DNA of 64,000 nt from Brucella rhizosphaerae (GCF_002252475.1 NZ_NNRK01000034.1:434001-498000), one strand, 5' to 3'. Counted from the stretch's first letter, positions 40,532-52,840 are shown. Notes: generated by a model from the letters alone, not told the origin. Numbers and translations are program-made.

Positions 40532-41929
40532 TTATTTGGCTGCGATAGCAGCCATAATGCGGGCCCAAGAGCGCTGGCCCTTATGGAAGGAGTTCAGCTC
40601 GTATTTTTCATTGGGTGAATGGATGCGATCGTCTTCAAGGCCGAAGCCGACCAGCAGGGATTCCATGCCGAGGAACTTGTCGAAATCGCCGACAATCGGA
40701 ATCGATCCGCCCATAGCGATCAATACGGCAGGTTTCGGCCATTCATCAGAAAGCGCATTCTTTGCTTTGGAAACGAGCGGGGAATCATAAGGCAACTGGA
40801 TCGCGGGCGATCCGCCATGTGGATGGAACTCGACTGAGCAATCGGCTGGCAGGCGCTCCTGCACAAAGGTGCGGAAAGCTTCGCGAATTTTCACCGGGTC
40901 CTGTTTGTGCACGAGGCGGAACGAAACCTTTGCGGAAGCCTGTGCAGCAATGACGGTCTTGAAGCCTTCACCCGTATAGCCGCCGATAATACCGTTCACT
41001 TCAGCCGTTGGGCGCGCCCAGGTTAGTTCCAGCACACTGCGGTCTTTTTCACCTGATGGGATAGAGAGGCCTATCGGACCGAGGAAATTTTCTGCGGTGC
41101 GACCAAGGTTTTCCCATGACTGCAAAATCTGCGACGGCGTTTCTTCGACACCTTCGTAGAAATCCGGAACGGTGACGCGGCCGGTTTCATCATGCAGGTC
41201 GGCGAGAATCTTGCTGAGTACATGAATCGGATTGGCCGCTGCCCCACCGAAGAAACCGGAATGCAGATCACGGTCAGCAGCCTTGATGACGATTTCTTCG
41301 CCGACCAGTCCGCGCAGGCCAACACTTATAGCTGGCGTTTCAGCGTCCCACATGGCGGTGTCGCAAACAAGCGCTACATCGGCTTTCAGTTCGTCCTTAT
41401 GCGCATCAAGGAAAGGCTTGAGTGAAGGGGATCCTGATTCTTCCTCACCTTCAAACAGCAATGTCACTTTGACGGGCAGATTGCCGTTGATCGCCTTATA
41501 GGCGCGACAGGCTTCAACAAAGGTCATCAGCTGTCCCTTGTCGTCGGATGTACCACGACCGGTCAGGATCTTGCGACCATTTCCCATGTCCTTGATTGCT
41601 GGCTCGAACGGATCGTTCTCCCACAGGTTGAGCGGGTCGACCGGCTGCACATCGTAGTGACCATAGAACAGCACATGCGGAGCATCGGCTGTAGCGCCTT
41701 CGTGATGGGCAACGACCATTGGATGGCCGGGTGTGTCACGCACACTTGCATCGAAACCAATTGACTTGAGGTCCTCGACGAGCCATTCGGCCGCCTTACG
41801 GCAATCGGCCTTGTAAGCCGGATCGGTCGAAATCGACTTGATACGCAGAAGATCGAACAGATGATCGATGCTCGTATTGAGATTTGTGTCGAGATAATTG
41901 AGGACTTTATCGAGTGATTGCGCGGACAT
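40532..41929 (-). CDS. M20 family metallopeptidase, dipeptidase type
   Basis: 465 residues from the ATG at 41929, with an aggaag ribosome-binding site upstream; the open frame to 41995 lacks support. Zinc-site motifs are FYGHYDVQP (His-x-Asp), GRGTSDDKGQ (bridging Asp), LFEGEEESGS (catalytic Glu and ligand) and CDTAMWD. The dimerisation or lid domain contains RDLHSGFFGGAAANP. This is the M20 carnosinase-like/ArgE-DapE group, cleaving dipeptides or N-acyl amino acids; the natural substrate is unproven. Confidence 0.93.
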   Translation of the reverse strand: MSAQSLDKVLNYLDTNLNTSIDHLFDLLRIKSISTDPAYKADCRKAAEWLVEDLKSIGFDASVRDTPGHPMVVAHHEGATADAPHVLFYGHYDVQPVDPLNLWENDPFEPAIKDMGNGRKILTGRGTSDDKGQLMTFVEACRAYKAINGNLPVKVTLLFEGEEESGSPSLKPFLDAHKDELKADVALVCDTAMWDAETPAISVGLRGLVGEEIVIKAADRDLHSGFFGGAAANPIHVLSKILADLHDETGRVTVPDFYEGVEETPSQILQSWENLGRTAENFLGPIGLSIPSGEKDRSVLELTWARPTAEVNGIIGGYTGEGFKTVIAAQASAKVSFRLVHKQDPVKIREAFRTFVQERLPADCSVEFHPHGGSPAIQLPYDSPLVSKAKNALSDEWPKPAVLIAMGGSIPIVGDFDKFLGMESLLVGFGLEDDRIHSPNEKYELNSFHKGQRSWARIMAAIAAK

Positions 41930-42302
41930 GGATACTTCCTGACGAGTCGTAAAACTGCTGCACAGTACAACCGGCCAGTCCAAGAAGAAACCCAATTTGA
42001 ATGCAAAACTGAGATCAGAAAGTGAATTGGCCGTTGCGGTGAGGGGGTTACCACAACGGCCATATCACTACACTCACAAACGACAGCCCGGAGAGGGGAA
42101 TGAGGCTGTCGCAACAACCGGTATCCAACGGGGGACGGGTCAGAAAACCGGCGACCGACGTACTGTCGATGGGTGTAATCTGGCCCTCCAAAAGTGGCTA
42201 TTCAAGGGCACGGAAGATTACAAATTCGTAACATAATCGTTACCTTACCGGGCGTAATCATTCGCTGATAATATTCTGAAAACGAAGGCGGAAGGAGTAT
42301 TC
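41930..42302. other. Intergenic region with extensive RNA secondary structure
   Basis: About 370 bases between the dipeptidase and cupin genes, which diverge. No protein gene is convincing. Most of 42029-42185 can fold into paired elements and is described as a candidate structured RNA. Confidence 0.6.
42029..42185 (+). ncRNA. Candidate structured non-coding RNA (6S-like layout possible)
   Basis: Long-range pairing links ggcca (42058-42062) with tggcc (42181-42185) and tacactca (42068-42075) with tgggtgta (42170-42177). Inside, cgacagcc (42081-42088) pairs with ggctgtcg (42104-42111), or cgacag with ctgtcg (42163-42168), which would extend the closing rod. A strong 5' hairpin, ggccgttg (42029-42036) with caacggcc (42054-42061), competes with the outermost pairs. 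A long closing rod with an internal bubble recalls 6S RNA, but I cannot confirm the consensus. Strand and ends are uncertain. Confidence 0.4.
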
Positions 42303-42653
42303 ATGAACAAGGTCACAATGCTCAGTCGGGAAGACTGGGAGAAGAAGCCGGATATGTGGCATGGCAGTTTTGAGGGGAAGCTTTTCGGAACGGGTGCGTC
42401 AGTCATTTTTTATGCGACCGAGGAGGTTGGTCGCGGCCCCGGATTACATCGCCACCCCTATGATGAAATCTTCATCGTGCGTAGCGGGCGAGCCTTGTTC
42501 ACGGTCGGTGATGAGCAATTCGAAGCCGAACAGGGCAGTGTCGTATTTGGTGCAGCCAACATTGCGCACAAATATGTCAATGTCGGTCCTGGTCTTCTCG
42601 AGATGATCGATATCCATGTCTCCGGCGAGTTTATACAGGAGGATTTGGAGTAA
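42303..42653 (+). CDS. Cupin domain protein
   Basis: A 116-residue single-domain cupin. Motif 1 is GPGLHRHPYDEIFIVRSGRALFTVGDE (the G-x5-HxH-x3-4-E-x6-G form, with metal-binding histidines). Motif 2 is FGAANIAHKYVNVGPG, with a histidine in the expected place. Small cupins bind a metal and act as isomerases, dioxygenases or sensors; none can be chosen here. A ggcggaaggag sequence just before the ATG is a strong ribosome-binding site. It lies 103 bases before polA; co-transcription is possible but not clear. Confidence 0.9.
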   Translation: MNKVTMLSREDWEKKPDMWHGSFEGKLFGTGASVIFYATEEVGRGPGLHRHPYDEIFIVRSGRALFTVGDEQFEAEQGSVVFGAANIAHKYVNVGPGLLEMIDIHVSGEFIQEDLE

Positions 42654-42756
42654 CCCCGTTCACAGAAGACGCTCCTGTGCGATCCAACGGTGGACACATG
42701 TTTCTCCTGACATATGGCCGGTTTTCTTTGTGCTTGGTTTCCTCTAATTCTAAGGC

Positions 42757-45702
42757 ATGAAAAAAGGCGATCATCTCTTTCTCGTTGACGGCTCGGGCTA
42801 TATTTTCCGTGCCTATCATGCCCTGCCACCTTTGACCCGCAAGACAGATGGCTTGCCGGTGGGAGCAGTTTCGGGTTTCTGCAACATGTTGTGGAAGCTG
42901 TTGAAAGACGCACGAAACACTGATGTCGGTGTCGTGCCTACGCATTTCGCAGTCATTTTCGATTATTCGTCGCAGACTTTCCGTAAAGAGATTTATCCCG
43001 AATATAAGGCGAACCGTACAGCGCCGCCGGAAGACCTCATTCCGCAGTTCGGCCTGATCCGTCAGGCGACGCGCGCGTTCAATCTGCCCTGCATCGAGAA
43101 AGAGGGTTTTGAAGCCGACGATCTGATTGCCACATATGCCCGGCTGGCTGAAGCTGCAGGCGGCGATGTAACCATCGTTTCCTCAGACAAGGATCTCATG
43201 CAGCTCGTCACATCACAGGTGTCGATGTATGACGGCATGAAAGACAAGCAGATTTCGATCCCGGAAGTGATCGAAAAGTGGGGCGTTCCACCGGAAAAGA
43301 TGATTGATCTGCAATCACTGACCGGTGACAGCACAGACAATGTGCCAGGCATTCCAGGCATCGGCCCGAAGACGGCGGCACAATTGCTGGAAGAGTTTGG
43401 CGATCTCGATACGCTGCTCGCACGTGCGTCCGAGATCAAGCAGAACAAGCGCCGCGAAAACATCATCGCCTTTGCAGATCAGACCAAGATCGCTCGTGAA
43501 CTGGTGACGCTTAAGACTGATGTGCCGCTGGATGTTGATCTGGGAGGTCTCGTTCTGGAGCCGCAAAATGGCCCCAAGCTGATTGGTTTTCTGAAGGCAC
43601 TGGATTTCACATCGCTCACGCGTCGTGTGGCGGAAGCGACTGACACAGATGCGTCGGCAATTGAACCTTCGCACATCGAGACGGAATGGGGTGCGGATGC
43701 GCATGGCCCGGACGTCGATGTTCCGGTTAAGTCAACAGACACAAATGCATCAGATACTGCCGCAAAATCTTCTGTTGCAGCAGCATCACAAGCGGACGGC
43801 TACACACCGAAAGCACTCGCAGCAAAGCGTGCATCCGATGCTTTGGCTCAAAAGATTGATACCAGCGCTTATACCTGCATCCGCGATATCGAAACGCTGA
43901 ACAAATGGTTGGCCGAAGCCATCGAAACAGGCGTTGTTGCCTTTGATACTGAAACCAATTCGCTTGATCCGATGCAGGCCGAACTTATCGGTTTCTCGCT
44001 GGCACTTGCGCCGGGCAAGGCGGCTTATATTCCGCTCCAGCATAAATCTGGCATGGGTGATCTTCTCGGCGGCGGTATGGTTGAGGGGCAGATCCCGCTC
44101 GATCAGGCGATTGCTGCTTTGAAAACTGTCCTTGAGAACACATCTGTTCTCAAGATTGCACAGAACATGAAATATGACTGGCTGGTCATGCGCCGTCATG
44201 GCGTCAACACAGTGTCTTTCGATGATACGATGCTGATCTCCTATGTGCTCGATGCGGGCACCGGAAGTCATGGTATGGACCCGTTGTCCGAGCGCTGGCT
44301 GGGACATACGCCAATCGCCTATAAGGACGTGGCAGGCAGCGGCAAGAATGCCGTTACCTTCGATATGGTCGAGATCGACCGGGCCACGGCCTATGCTGCA
44401 GAAGATGCAGATGTGACGCTGCGCCTTTGGCATGTGCTAAAGCCCCGTCTGGCGGCAGAAGGCCTGATGTCGGTGTACGAACGGCTGGAACGTCCGCTGG
44501 TGGACGTGCTGGCGCGGATGGAAGAGCGCGGTATTTCTGTCGACAGGCAGGTTCTGTCGCGGCTTTCGGGTGATCTGGCGCAGGCTGCGGCAGGCTTTGA
44601 GGACGAGATTTACGAACTGGCAGGCGAGAAGTTCAATATCGGATCGCCAAAGCAGCTTGGTGATATCCTGTTTGGTAAGATGGGCTTGCCGGGCGCGTCA
44701 AAGACAAAGACCGGACAATGGTCCACTTCCGCGCAGGTGCTGGAAGACCTGGCTGCCGAGGGCCTCCCACTGCCGCGCAAGATCGTTGACTGGCGTCAGC
44801 TGACCAAGCTCAAATCCACCTATACCGATGCGCTGCCCGGCTTCATTCACCCGCAGACCAAGCGCGTGCATACGTCTTACGCGATGGCTTCCACTTCGAC
44901 GGGGCGTCTGTCTTCGTCTGATCCAAACTTGCAGAATATCCCGGTACGTACCGCCGAAGGACGCAAGATCAGAACGGCCTTTATTGCAGAGCCAGGCAAC
45001 AAGCTGGTTTCTGCCGATTACAGCCAGATTGAGTTGCGTGTGCTGGCTCATGTTGCGGATATTCCACAACTCAAACAGGCTTTTGCGGATGGTATCGACA
45101 TTCATGCCATGACTGCATCGGAAATGTTCGGTGTGCCGGTGGAAGGCATGCCGTCTGAAGTGCGGCGCCGTGCCAAGGCGATCAATTTCGGTATCATTTA
45201 TGGCATTTCAGCGTTTGGTCTTGCCAATCAGCTTTCCATTCCGCGTGAAGAAGCCGGACAATATATCCGCACTTATTTCGAGCGGTTCCCTGGCATCAAG
45301 GAATATATGGAAGCGACAAAGGCTTTTGCCCGCGAACATGGCTATGTTGAAACCATCTTCGGTCGTCGCGCGCATTATCCGGATATCAAAGCTTCAAACC
45401 CTCAGGTTCGTGCATTTAACGAGCGCGCGGCTATCAATGCCCCGATTCAGGGGGCAGCAGCAGATATTATCCGTCGTGCCATGATCCGCATGGAAGACGC
45501 CCTTCAAAAAGACAAGCTCAACGGGCGTATGCTGTTGCAGGTGCACGACGAACTGATCTTCGAAGTACCTGAAAACGAAGTAGAAAATACGATTTCTCTG
45601 GTACGCCATGTCATGGAAAATGCGGCCATGCCAGCAGTGTCACTTTCGGTGCCTTTACATGTCGATGCGCGTGCAGCGCATAACTGGGATGAGGCCCATT
45701 AG
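42757..45702 (+). CDS. polA: DNA polymerase I
   Basis: 981 residues with all three parts. First is the 5'-3' flap exonuclease (about 1-300; LFLVDGSGYIFRAYHALP, then TIVSSDKDLMQLV and GIPGIGPKTAAQLL). A linker rich in Thr, Ser and Ala follows, then an intact 3'-5' proofreading domain (VVAFDTETNSLDPMQ, KYDWLVMRRHG, YAAEDADVTLRL). Last is the family A polymerase (STSTGRLSSSDPNLQNIPVRT, ADYSQIELRVLAH, RRRAKAINFGIIYG, LQVHDELIFEVP). It removes Okazaki primers and fills repair gaps. A taagg sequence sits right before the ATG. Confidence 0.98.
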   Translation: MKKGDHLFLVDGSGYIFRAYHALPPLTRKTDGLPVGAVSGFCNMLWKLLKDARNTDVGVVPTHFAVIFDYSSQTFRKEIYPEYKANRTAPPEDLIPQFGLIRQATRAFNLPCIEKEGFEADDLIATYARLAEAAGGDVTIVSSDKDLMQLVTSQVSMYDGMKDKQISIPEVIEKWGVPPEKMIDLQSLTGDSTDNVPGIPGIGPKTAAQLLEEFGDLDTLLARASEIKQNKRRENIIAFADQTKIARELVTLKTDVPLDVDLGGLVLEPQNGPKLIGFLKALDFTSLTRRVAEATDTDASAIEPSHIETEWGADAHGPDVDVPVKSTDTNASDTAAKSSVAAASQADGYTPKALAAKRASDALAQKIDTSAYTCIRDIETLNKWLAEAIETGVVAFDTETNSLDPMQAELIGFSLALAPGKAAYIPLQHKSGMGDLLGGGMVEGQIPLDQAIAALKTVLENTSVLKIAQNMKYDWLVMRRHGVNTVSFDDTMLISYVLDAGTGSHGMDPLSERWLGHTPIAYKDVAGSGKNAVTFDMVEIDRATAYAAEDADVTLRLWHVLKPRLAAEGLMSVYERLERPLVDVLARMEERGISVDRQVLSRLSGDLAQAAAGFEDEIYELAGEKFNIGSPKQLGDILFGKMGLPGASKTKTGQWSTSAQVLEDLAAEGLPLPRKIVDWRQLTKLKSTYTDALPGFIHPQTKRVHTSYAMASTSTGRLSSSDPNLQNIPVRTAEGRKIRTAFIAEPGNKLVSADYSQIELRVLAHVADIPQLKQAFADGIDIHAMTASEMFGVPVEGMPSEVRRRAKAINFGIIYGISAFGLANQLSIPREEAGQYIRTYFERFPGIKEYMEATKAFAREHGYVETIFGRRAHYPDIKASNPQVRAFNERAAINAPIQGAAADIIRRAMIRMEDALQKDKLNGRMLLQVHDELIFEVPENEVENTISLVRHVMENAAMPAVSLSVPLHVDARAAHNWDEAH

Positions 45703-45828
45703 GGTCTCAGCCGGTTGACCTGAGAGGTTTGACGCTATAGGTAAGCGGCAATTCTGTTGCTTCGGTAGTCGCCAGTGGGTTTGTGACCAATGGGTTTGCG
45801 GCTTGTGAAGCTTTTTTGAAAGTCATTC

Positions 45829-47715
45829 ATGTCTCTGCCCGAATCCATCGCTCCGGCTCTTTCCGGAGCATTAGCCGCTCGCGGTTACAATACTCTCACC
45901 GCTGTTCAGAACGCTGTTCTGGCGCCGGAAACTCTCCACGCTGATCTGCTCGTCTCTGCACAGACAGGCTCCGGTAAAACCGTCGCCTTTGGTCTTGCTA
46001 TGGCTTCGACCATTCTTGGCGATGAACTGCGTTTCGGTAATCCGGGAGCGCCTCTTGCTATGATCATCGCGCCAACGCGCGAACTGGCTTTGCAGGTTCA
46101 GCGCGAACTGGAATGGCTCTATGCCGATACCGGTGCACGCATTGCGTCCTGTGTTGGTGGTATGGATATCCGTTCTGAGCGTCGTGTGCTGGAACGCGGT
46201 TCGCATATCGTTGTTGGCACGCCGGGCCGTCTGCGCGATCACATTACACGTAATGCGTTGGATATGTCCGAACTGCGCGTCGTAGTGCTCGATGAAGCCG
46301 ACGAAATGCTCGATATGGGCTTCCGTGAAGATCTCGAATTCATTCTCGGCGAAGCACCGGCTGATCGCCGTACGCTGATGTTCTCGGCAACCGTACCAAA
46401 GCCAATTGCACAGCTTGCCAAGCGCTTCCAGAAAGATGCGCTGCGTATCTCTGCTGCAGGCGAAGCGGGTCAGCATGCCGATATTGATTATTTCGCCATG
46501 CCGGTTCCGCCACAGGAACGCGATCATGCGATCATCAATACGCTTCTTTATTATGATGCGCAGAACTCGATTATCTTCTGTTCAACCCGTGAAGCTGTGA
46601 AACACATGGCGAGCCGCCTGTCCAATCGCGGTTTCGCAGTTGTGGCGCTGTCGGGTGAATTGAGCCAGGCCGAGCGCAACAATGCGCTACAGTCGATGCG
46701 TGATGGCCGTGCCCGCGTTTGCGTGGCAACTGACGTTGCCGCTCGCGGTATCGATTTGCCAAATCTCGATCTGGTTATTCATGCCGATCTGCCGAACAAT
46801 CCGGATACTATGCTGCACCGTTCGGGACGTACCGGTCGTGCGGGCCGCAAGGGCACTTGTGTTCTGGTGGTTCCATTCTCACGTCGCCGCATTGCCGAGC
46901 GTCTTCTGCACATGGCAAAGCTTGATGCGCAGACTGTTCCTGCACCCGGCATCGCTGCTGTTCAGGCCAAGAACAACGAACGTATTCTCAATGGCGAGGC
47001 TTTCAATCAGCCCGTTGAAGAAGAACATCAGGAACTCCTGAAGGCACTGACCGAGCGTTATACGCCGGAACAGATCGCAGCTGCATTCCTCAATCGTGAA
47101 CTTGCAGCATTGCCTGCCGCCGAAGATATTTCTGACGCACCGGTTCATCCGATTGCCAGCAAAAAGCCGCGCGAGCGTACAGAGCGTGGTGATCGCCCAG
47201 AACGTGGCGAGCGCTTTGATCGCGGTGATCGTGCAGAGCAAGGCGAACGTTTCGACCGCAATGCGCGTTTTGATGGCGTCTGGTTCTCGGTTTCGGCTGG
47301 TCGCAAGCACCGCGCTGATCCAAAGTGGCTGCTGCCGCTTATCTGCAAGGCCGGTGACGTTTCCAAGCGCGAAGTCGGTTCGATCAAGATTTTCGACAAC
47401 GAAACCCGCTTTGAAATCGTCGCATCCAAGGCTGATGAATTCCGCCGTTCGGTTGAAGAGCGTGGCACGGGCGAAAAGGGTCTCGTGATCCGCCCGGCTG
47501 TTGCTGGTGCCGGTGGCGATGCAGCTCCTCGTGAAGCCAAGCGTGATTTCAAGCCACGCAGCGACAAGCCAAGAAGCGATTTCCGTGACGGTCCGCGCGA
47601 CAATAACCGTGATAACGCGAAGGGTAGCTGGGCCAAGCCTAAGGGCGACTTCAAGAAAGATGGTTTCAAGAAGGACGGCAAAAGCGGCTATCCGAAGAAG
47701 AACCGCGGAGAGTAA
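45829..47715 (+). CDS. DEAD-box RNA helicase with DbpA-type RNA-binding domain
   Basis: 628 residues. The helicase core has AQTGSGKT (motif I), PTRELALQ (Ia), DEADEMLDMGF (II), SAT (III) and HRSGRTGRAGR (VI). A charged linker of RGD/RGE-like repeats (about 445-480) leads into a DbpA-type RNA-binding domain (VWFSVSAGRKHRADPKWLLP, then IKIFDNETRFEIV). The tail of about 70 residues is low-complexity, rich in Lys, Arg, Asp and Gly. The layout fits CsdA/DeaD-type helicases used in ribosome assembly, cold adaptation and mRNA decay. Whether it is DeaD or a paralogue cannot be fixed. A tandem terminator follows. Confidence 0.95.
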   Translation: MSLPESIAPALSGALAARGYNTLTAVQNAVLAPETLHADLLVSAQTGSGKTVAFGLAMASTILGDELRFGNPGAPLAMIIAPTRELALQVQRELEWLYADTGARIASCVGGMDIRSERRVLERGSHIVVGTPGRLRDHITRNALDMSELRVVVLDEADEMLDMGFREDLEFILGEAPADRRTLMFSATVPKPIAQLAKRFQKDALRISAAGEAGQHADIDYFAMPVPPQERDHAIINTLLYYDAQNSIIFCSTREAVKHMASRLSNRGFAVVALSGELSQAERNNALQSMRDGRARVCVATDVAARGIDLPNLDLVIHADLPNNPDTMLHRSGRTGRAGRKGTCVLVVPFSRRRIAERLLHMAKLDAQTVPAPGIAAVQAKNNERILNGEAFNQPVEEEHQELLKALTERYTPEQIAAAFLNRELAALPAAEDISDAPVHPIASKKPRERTERGDRPERGERFDRGDRAEQGERFDRNARFDGVWFSVSAGRKHRADPKWLLPLICKAGDVSKREVGSIKIFDNETRFEIVASKADEFRRSVEERGTGEKGLVIRPAVAGAGGDAAPREAKRDFKPRSDKPRSDFRDGPRDNNRDNAKGSWAKPKGDFKKDGFKKDGKSGYPKKNRGE

Positions 47716-47726
47716 TTTCCGATCAT

Positions 47727-47757
47727 AAAAAAGCCCGCCAATCGGCGGGCTTTTTCT
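47727..47757. terminator. Terminator 1 between the helicase and gyrB
   Basis: Perfect GC stem gcccgcc (47733-47739) with ggcgggc (47744-47750), flanked by an A-run and a T-run, 17 bases after the helicase stop. Confidence 0.93.
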
Positions 47758-47772
47758 TGTCCATAAATCAGA

Positions 47773-47812
47773 AGCCCCCCGAAAGCTTGCATGTCTTCGG
47801 GGGGCTGTTTTT

Positions 47813-47813
<1 letters not shown>
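47773..47813. terminator. Terminator 2 between the helicase and gyrB
   Basis: Perfect 11-bp arms agccccccgaa (47773-47783) and ttcggggggct (47796-47806). A T7 run follows on the plus strand; on the minus strand the stem is followed only by tctg. It backs up terminator 1 and blocks entry into gyrB antisense. Confidence 0.85.
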
Positions 47814-50329
<2,516 letters not shown>

Positions 50330-50531
50330 TCACACGACAAACATGGTTTTAATATAGGCGTTAAAGGCGATTTTTCCAAATTTTGGGGCCAAATTTGACG
50401 GGGATTCAGCTCTTTTGGCAAGCTATACAGGGCCGGGCTGGCATACCGCGTCTGGAACCGCCACAATTGATGCTTATATCCTATCCAACGGGGGCGTTCT
50501 TGACCTGAAATTTATAAGCAAGGAACGCTTG

Positions 50532-51926
50532 ATGGAAGTTGCAGCCAAGATGACCGAAACCGCCAATCCTTTTGTTCCGCCAGCACCGCGCCCGCGCGAC
50601 AAGCCAGTCGGGCGTTTTGAGATGATGCGGGTGGTTTATAAAAACCCGCTCGAATTATGGGGTGAACCCTCCTACAACGAGCCGTGGGTATCAGTCAGCT
50701 GGCTTGGGATCAAAACCGTCATTGCCAATGATCCGGGTCTGATACGGCATGTGCTGGTGGATAACGCCGCTAATTATCCCATGTCCGCTATTCGTCAGCG
50801 TGTGCTGCGCCCCATCCTGCGTGATGGTCTTCTGACCGCTGAGGGGCAAACCTGGAAGCGTTCGCGAAAGGCCATGGCGCCGGTCTTCACCCCACGCCAT
50901 ATCGGCGGCTTCGCTGATGCTATGCTTGCGCGCTCAAAGCATTTTGTCGAGCGCTACAAGACAAGTGGCACGATTACTGATGTCGCTCATGACATGACAC
51001 TTCTCACCTATGACATTCTGGCCGAAACTCTGTTTTCCGGCGAGATTGCCGGTGACCCGAATGATTTCGCCCGTCAGATAGATAAGCTTTTTGAAACAAT
51101 GGGCCGGGTTGATCCCTTCGATCTGCTTGGCCTGCCAGACTGGTTGCCACGTTTTACGCGTTTGCGCGGACAGCAATCGCTTGGCTTCTTCCGTGAACTG
51201 GTTTCCGAAACCATTTCTATGCGCAAGGCACGCATGGACAATGGCGAGGATGTTCCAAACGATTTCCTCACCTTGCTTTTGCGCGCTGAAGGACCGGAGG
51301 GACTGACCCGCTCCGAGATTGAAGATAACATCATCACCTTTATCGGTGCGGGCCACGAGACGACCGCGCGCGCACTCGGCTGGACGCTTTATCTGCTTGC
51401 AAAAGCACAACATGAGCGTGTCCATGTGGAGGCGGAAATCGATGCATTCTTTGCAGAGGGTGGTGATGAGCTGCCGCCACAGGAGTGGCTGGCAAAATTG
51501 CCTTTAACACGCGCAGCTTTTGAGGAGGCCATGCGACTTTACCCACCTGCGCCTTCGATCAATCGTGAGGCGGCAGTCGATGATACCTATGGAGATTTGA
51601 AAATTGCCAAAGGTACAGCTGTTCTCGTCATGCCGTGGGTGATCCATCGTCACAGGCTCTATTGGGATGAGCCAGACGCCTTCAAACCCTCGCGTTTCTG
51701 GCCGGAAAATCGTGATCAGATAGATCGGTTCCAATATCTGCCGTTCGGTGCAGGCCCGCGCGTCTGTATAGGTGCGAGCTTTGCCTTGCAGGAAGCGGTT
51801 ATCGCTCTTGCGATATTGCTGCGTGATCATCGATTTGACGTGCTTGAAACGACAAAGCCATGGCCAGTGCAGAAGCTGACCACACAACCACAGGGTGGTC
51901 TGCCGATGAAGGTGGTGAAGCGCTAG
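50532..51926 (+). CDS. Cytochrome P450
   Basis: 464 residues from the ATG at 50532, which follows an aagga sequence; the open frame from 50415 is not supported. I-helix motif: FIGAGHETTARALGW, with the acid-alcohol pair replaced by HET-T as in many CYPs. The ExxR motif is EEAMRLYPP and the heme loop is FGAGPRVCIGASFALQE, with the thiolate ligand at C412. No membrane anchor is seen, as expected for a soluble bacterial P450. The substrate is unknown and no ferredoxin gene is adjacent, so electrons must come from elsewhere. Confidence 0.95.
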   Translation: MEVAAKMTETANPFVPPAPRPRDKPVGRFEMMRVVYKNPLELWGEPSYNEPWVSVSWLGIKTVIANDPGLIRHVLVDNAANYPMSAIRQRVLRPILRDGLLTAEGQTWKRSRKAMAPVFTPRHIGGFADAMLARSKHFVERYKTSGTITDVAHDMTLLTYDILAETLFSGEIAGDPNDFARQIDKLFETMGRVDPFDLLGLPDWLPRFTRLRGQQSLGFFRELVSETISMRKARMDNGEDVPNDFLTLLLRAEGPEGLTRSEIEDNIITFIGAGHETTARALGWTLYLLAKAQHERVHVEAEIDAFFAEGGDELPPQEWLAKLPLTRAAFEEAMRLYPPAPSINREAAVDDTYGDLKIAKGTAVLVMPWVIHRHRLYWDEPDAFKPSRFWPENRDQIDRFQYLPFGAGPRVCIGASFALQEAVIALAILLRDHRFDVLETTKPWPVQKLTTQPQGGLPMKVVKR

Positions 51927-51961
51927 AGCGGTTCACACGTTCGCTGGAAATTATGCAAGAA

Positions 51962-51990
51962 AAAAGCCCGGCTTTGGCCGGGCTTTTCTC
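51962..51990. terminator. Bidirectional terminator P450 / fghA
   Basis: Perfect 11-bp arms (51962-51972 with 51977-51987) flanked by A- and T-runs, between convergent genes. Confidence 0.92.
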
Positions 51991-52825
51991 ATTTTGAAAG
52001 GCGCTCAGCGTGCCATTTAAGATGGTCATCCATGAAGGTCGAGATAAAGAAATAGGAATGGTCATACCCCTCGCGCATGTTGAGCGTGAGCGGCATGCCT
52101 GCCTTCTTGCAAGCCTCTTCCAGTAGCCAGGGACGCAGGCCTTCATCAAGGAAGCCATCAGCTGTGCCTTGGTCGATCAGTAACTCCGGAAAACGATAAC
52201 CGTCCTCAATCAGAAGAGTTGTGTCATAGGCACGCCATGCGCGTTCCTCAGCCCCAAGATACTTCTCGAGCGCAGGCTTTGACCATCCGGCAGTTGAAGG
52301 CTGGACGATAGGCGCAAAAGCAGATGCCGACTTGAAGCGATCCGGGTTTTTGAGCGCAATCGTTAGTGCGCCATGTCCGCCCATTGAATGGCCGGTGATT
52401 GCCTGTCGCGACATATCGAGCGGAAACTCGCTTGCCACCAGATCGGTCAGTTCTTTCGTGATGTAGCTATACATCTGATAGTTTTCAGCAAATGGCGCTT
52501 GTGTTGCATCGACATAAAAGCCTGCGCCTTTGCCGAACTGCCAGTTATCCGGTTCATCTGGAACATCATCACCACGCGGGCTGGTATCCGGGCAAATGAC
52601 GGCAATTCCAAGTTCTGAAGCCAGTTGCCGATATTCGCCCTTGTCCATCACGTTCTGATGTGTGCAAGTGAGGCCCGAAAGATACCACAGCACCGGCACA
52701 GGGCCGTCGACGGCTTGCGGGGGCAAGAAAACAGCAAAGGTCATATCGCATTGATTTGTCTCACTCTTATGGCGATAGACGCCTTGCGTTCCACCAAAGC
52801 ATTTGGCCGTTGAGATCGTTTCCAT
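51989..52825 (-). CDS. fghA: S-formylglutathione hydrolase
   Basis: Hydrolyses S-formylglutathione to glutathione and formate, the last step of glutathione-dependent formaldehyde oxidation. The 278 residues match the esterase D family. The nucleophile is S147 in GHSMGGHGALT, with GLTCTHQNVMDKGEYRQLASE and CPDTSPRGDDVPDEP upstream as FGH signatures. The catalytic acid and histidine are plausible in QGTADGFLD and EGYDHSYFFI. It is the last gene of the frmR-adhC operon, with two other genes in between. An aggaa sequence precedes the ATG. Confidence 0.96.
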   Translation of the reverse strand: METISTAKCFGGTQGVYRHKSETNQCDMTFAVFLPPQAVDGPVPVLWYLSGLTCTHQNVMDKGEYRQLASELGIAVICPDTSPRGDDVPDEPDNWQFGKGAGFYVDATQAPFAENYQMYSYITKELTDLVASEFPLDMSRQAITGHSMGGHGALTIALKNPDRFKSASAFAPIVQPSTAGWSKPALEKYLGAEERAWRAYDTTLLIEDGYRFPELLIDQGTADGFLDEGLRPWLLEEACKKAGMPLTLNMREGYDHSYFFISTFMDDHLKWHAERLSK

Positions 52826-52840
52826 GAGATTTCCTGCTGT

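Noticed and set aside
41997..42236. 79-codon rightward open frame before the cupin gene
   Set aside because: It overlaps a region with strong RNA pairing, has no family signature and would start without a good ribosome-binding site.
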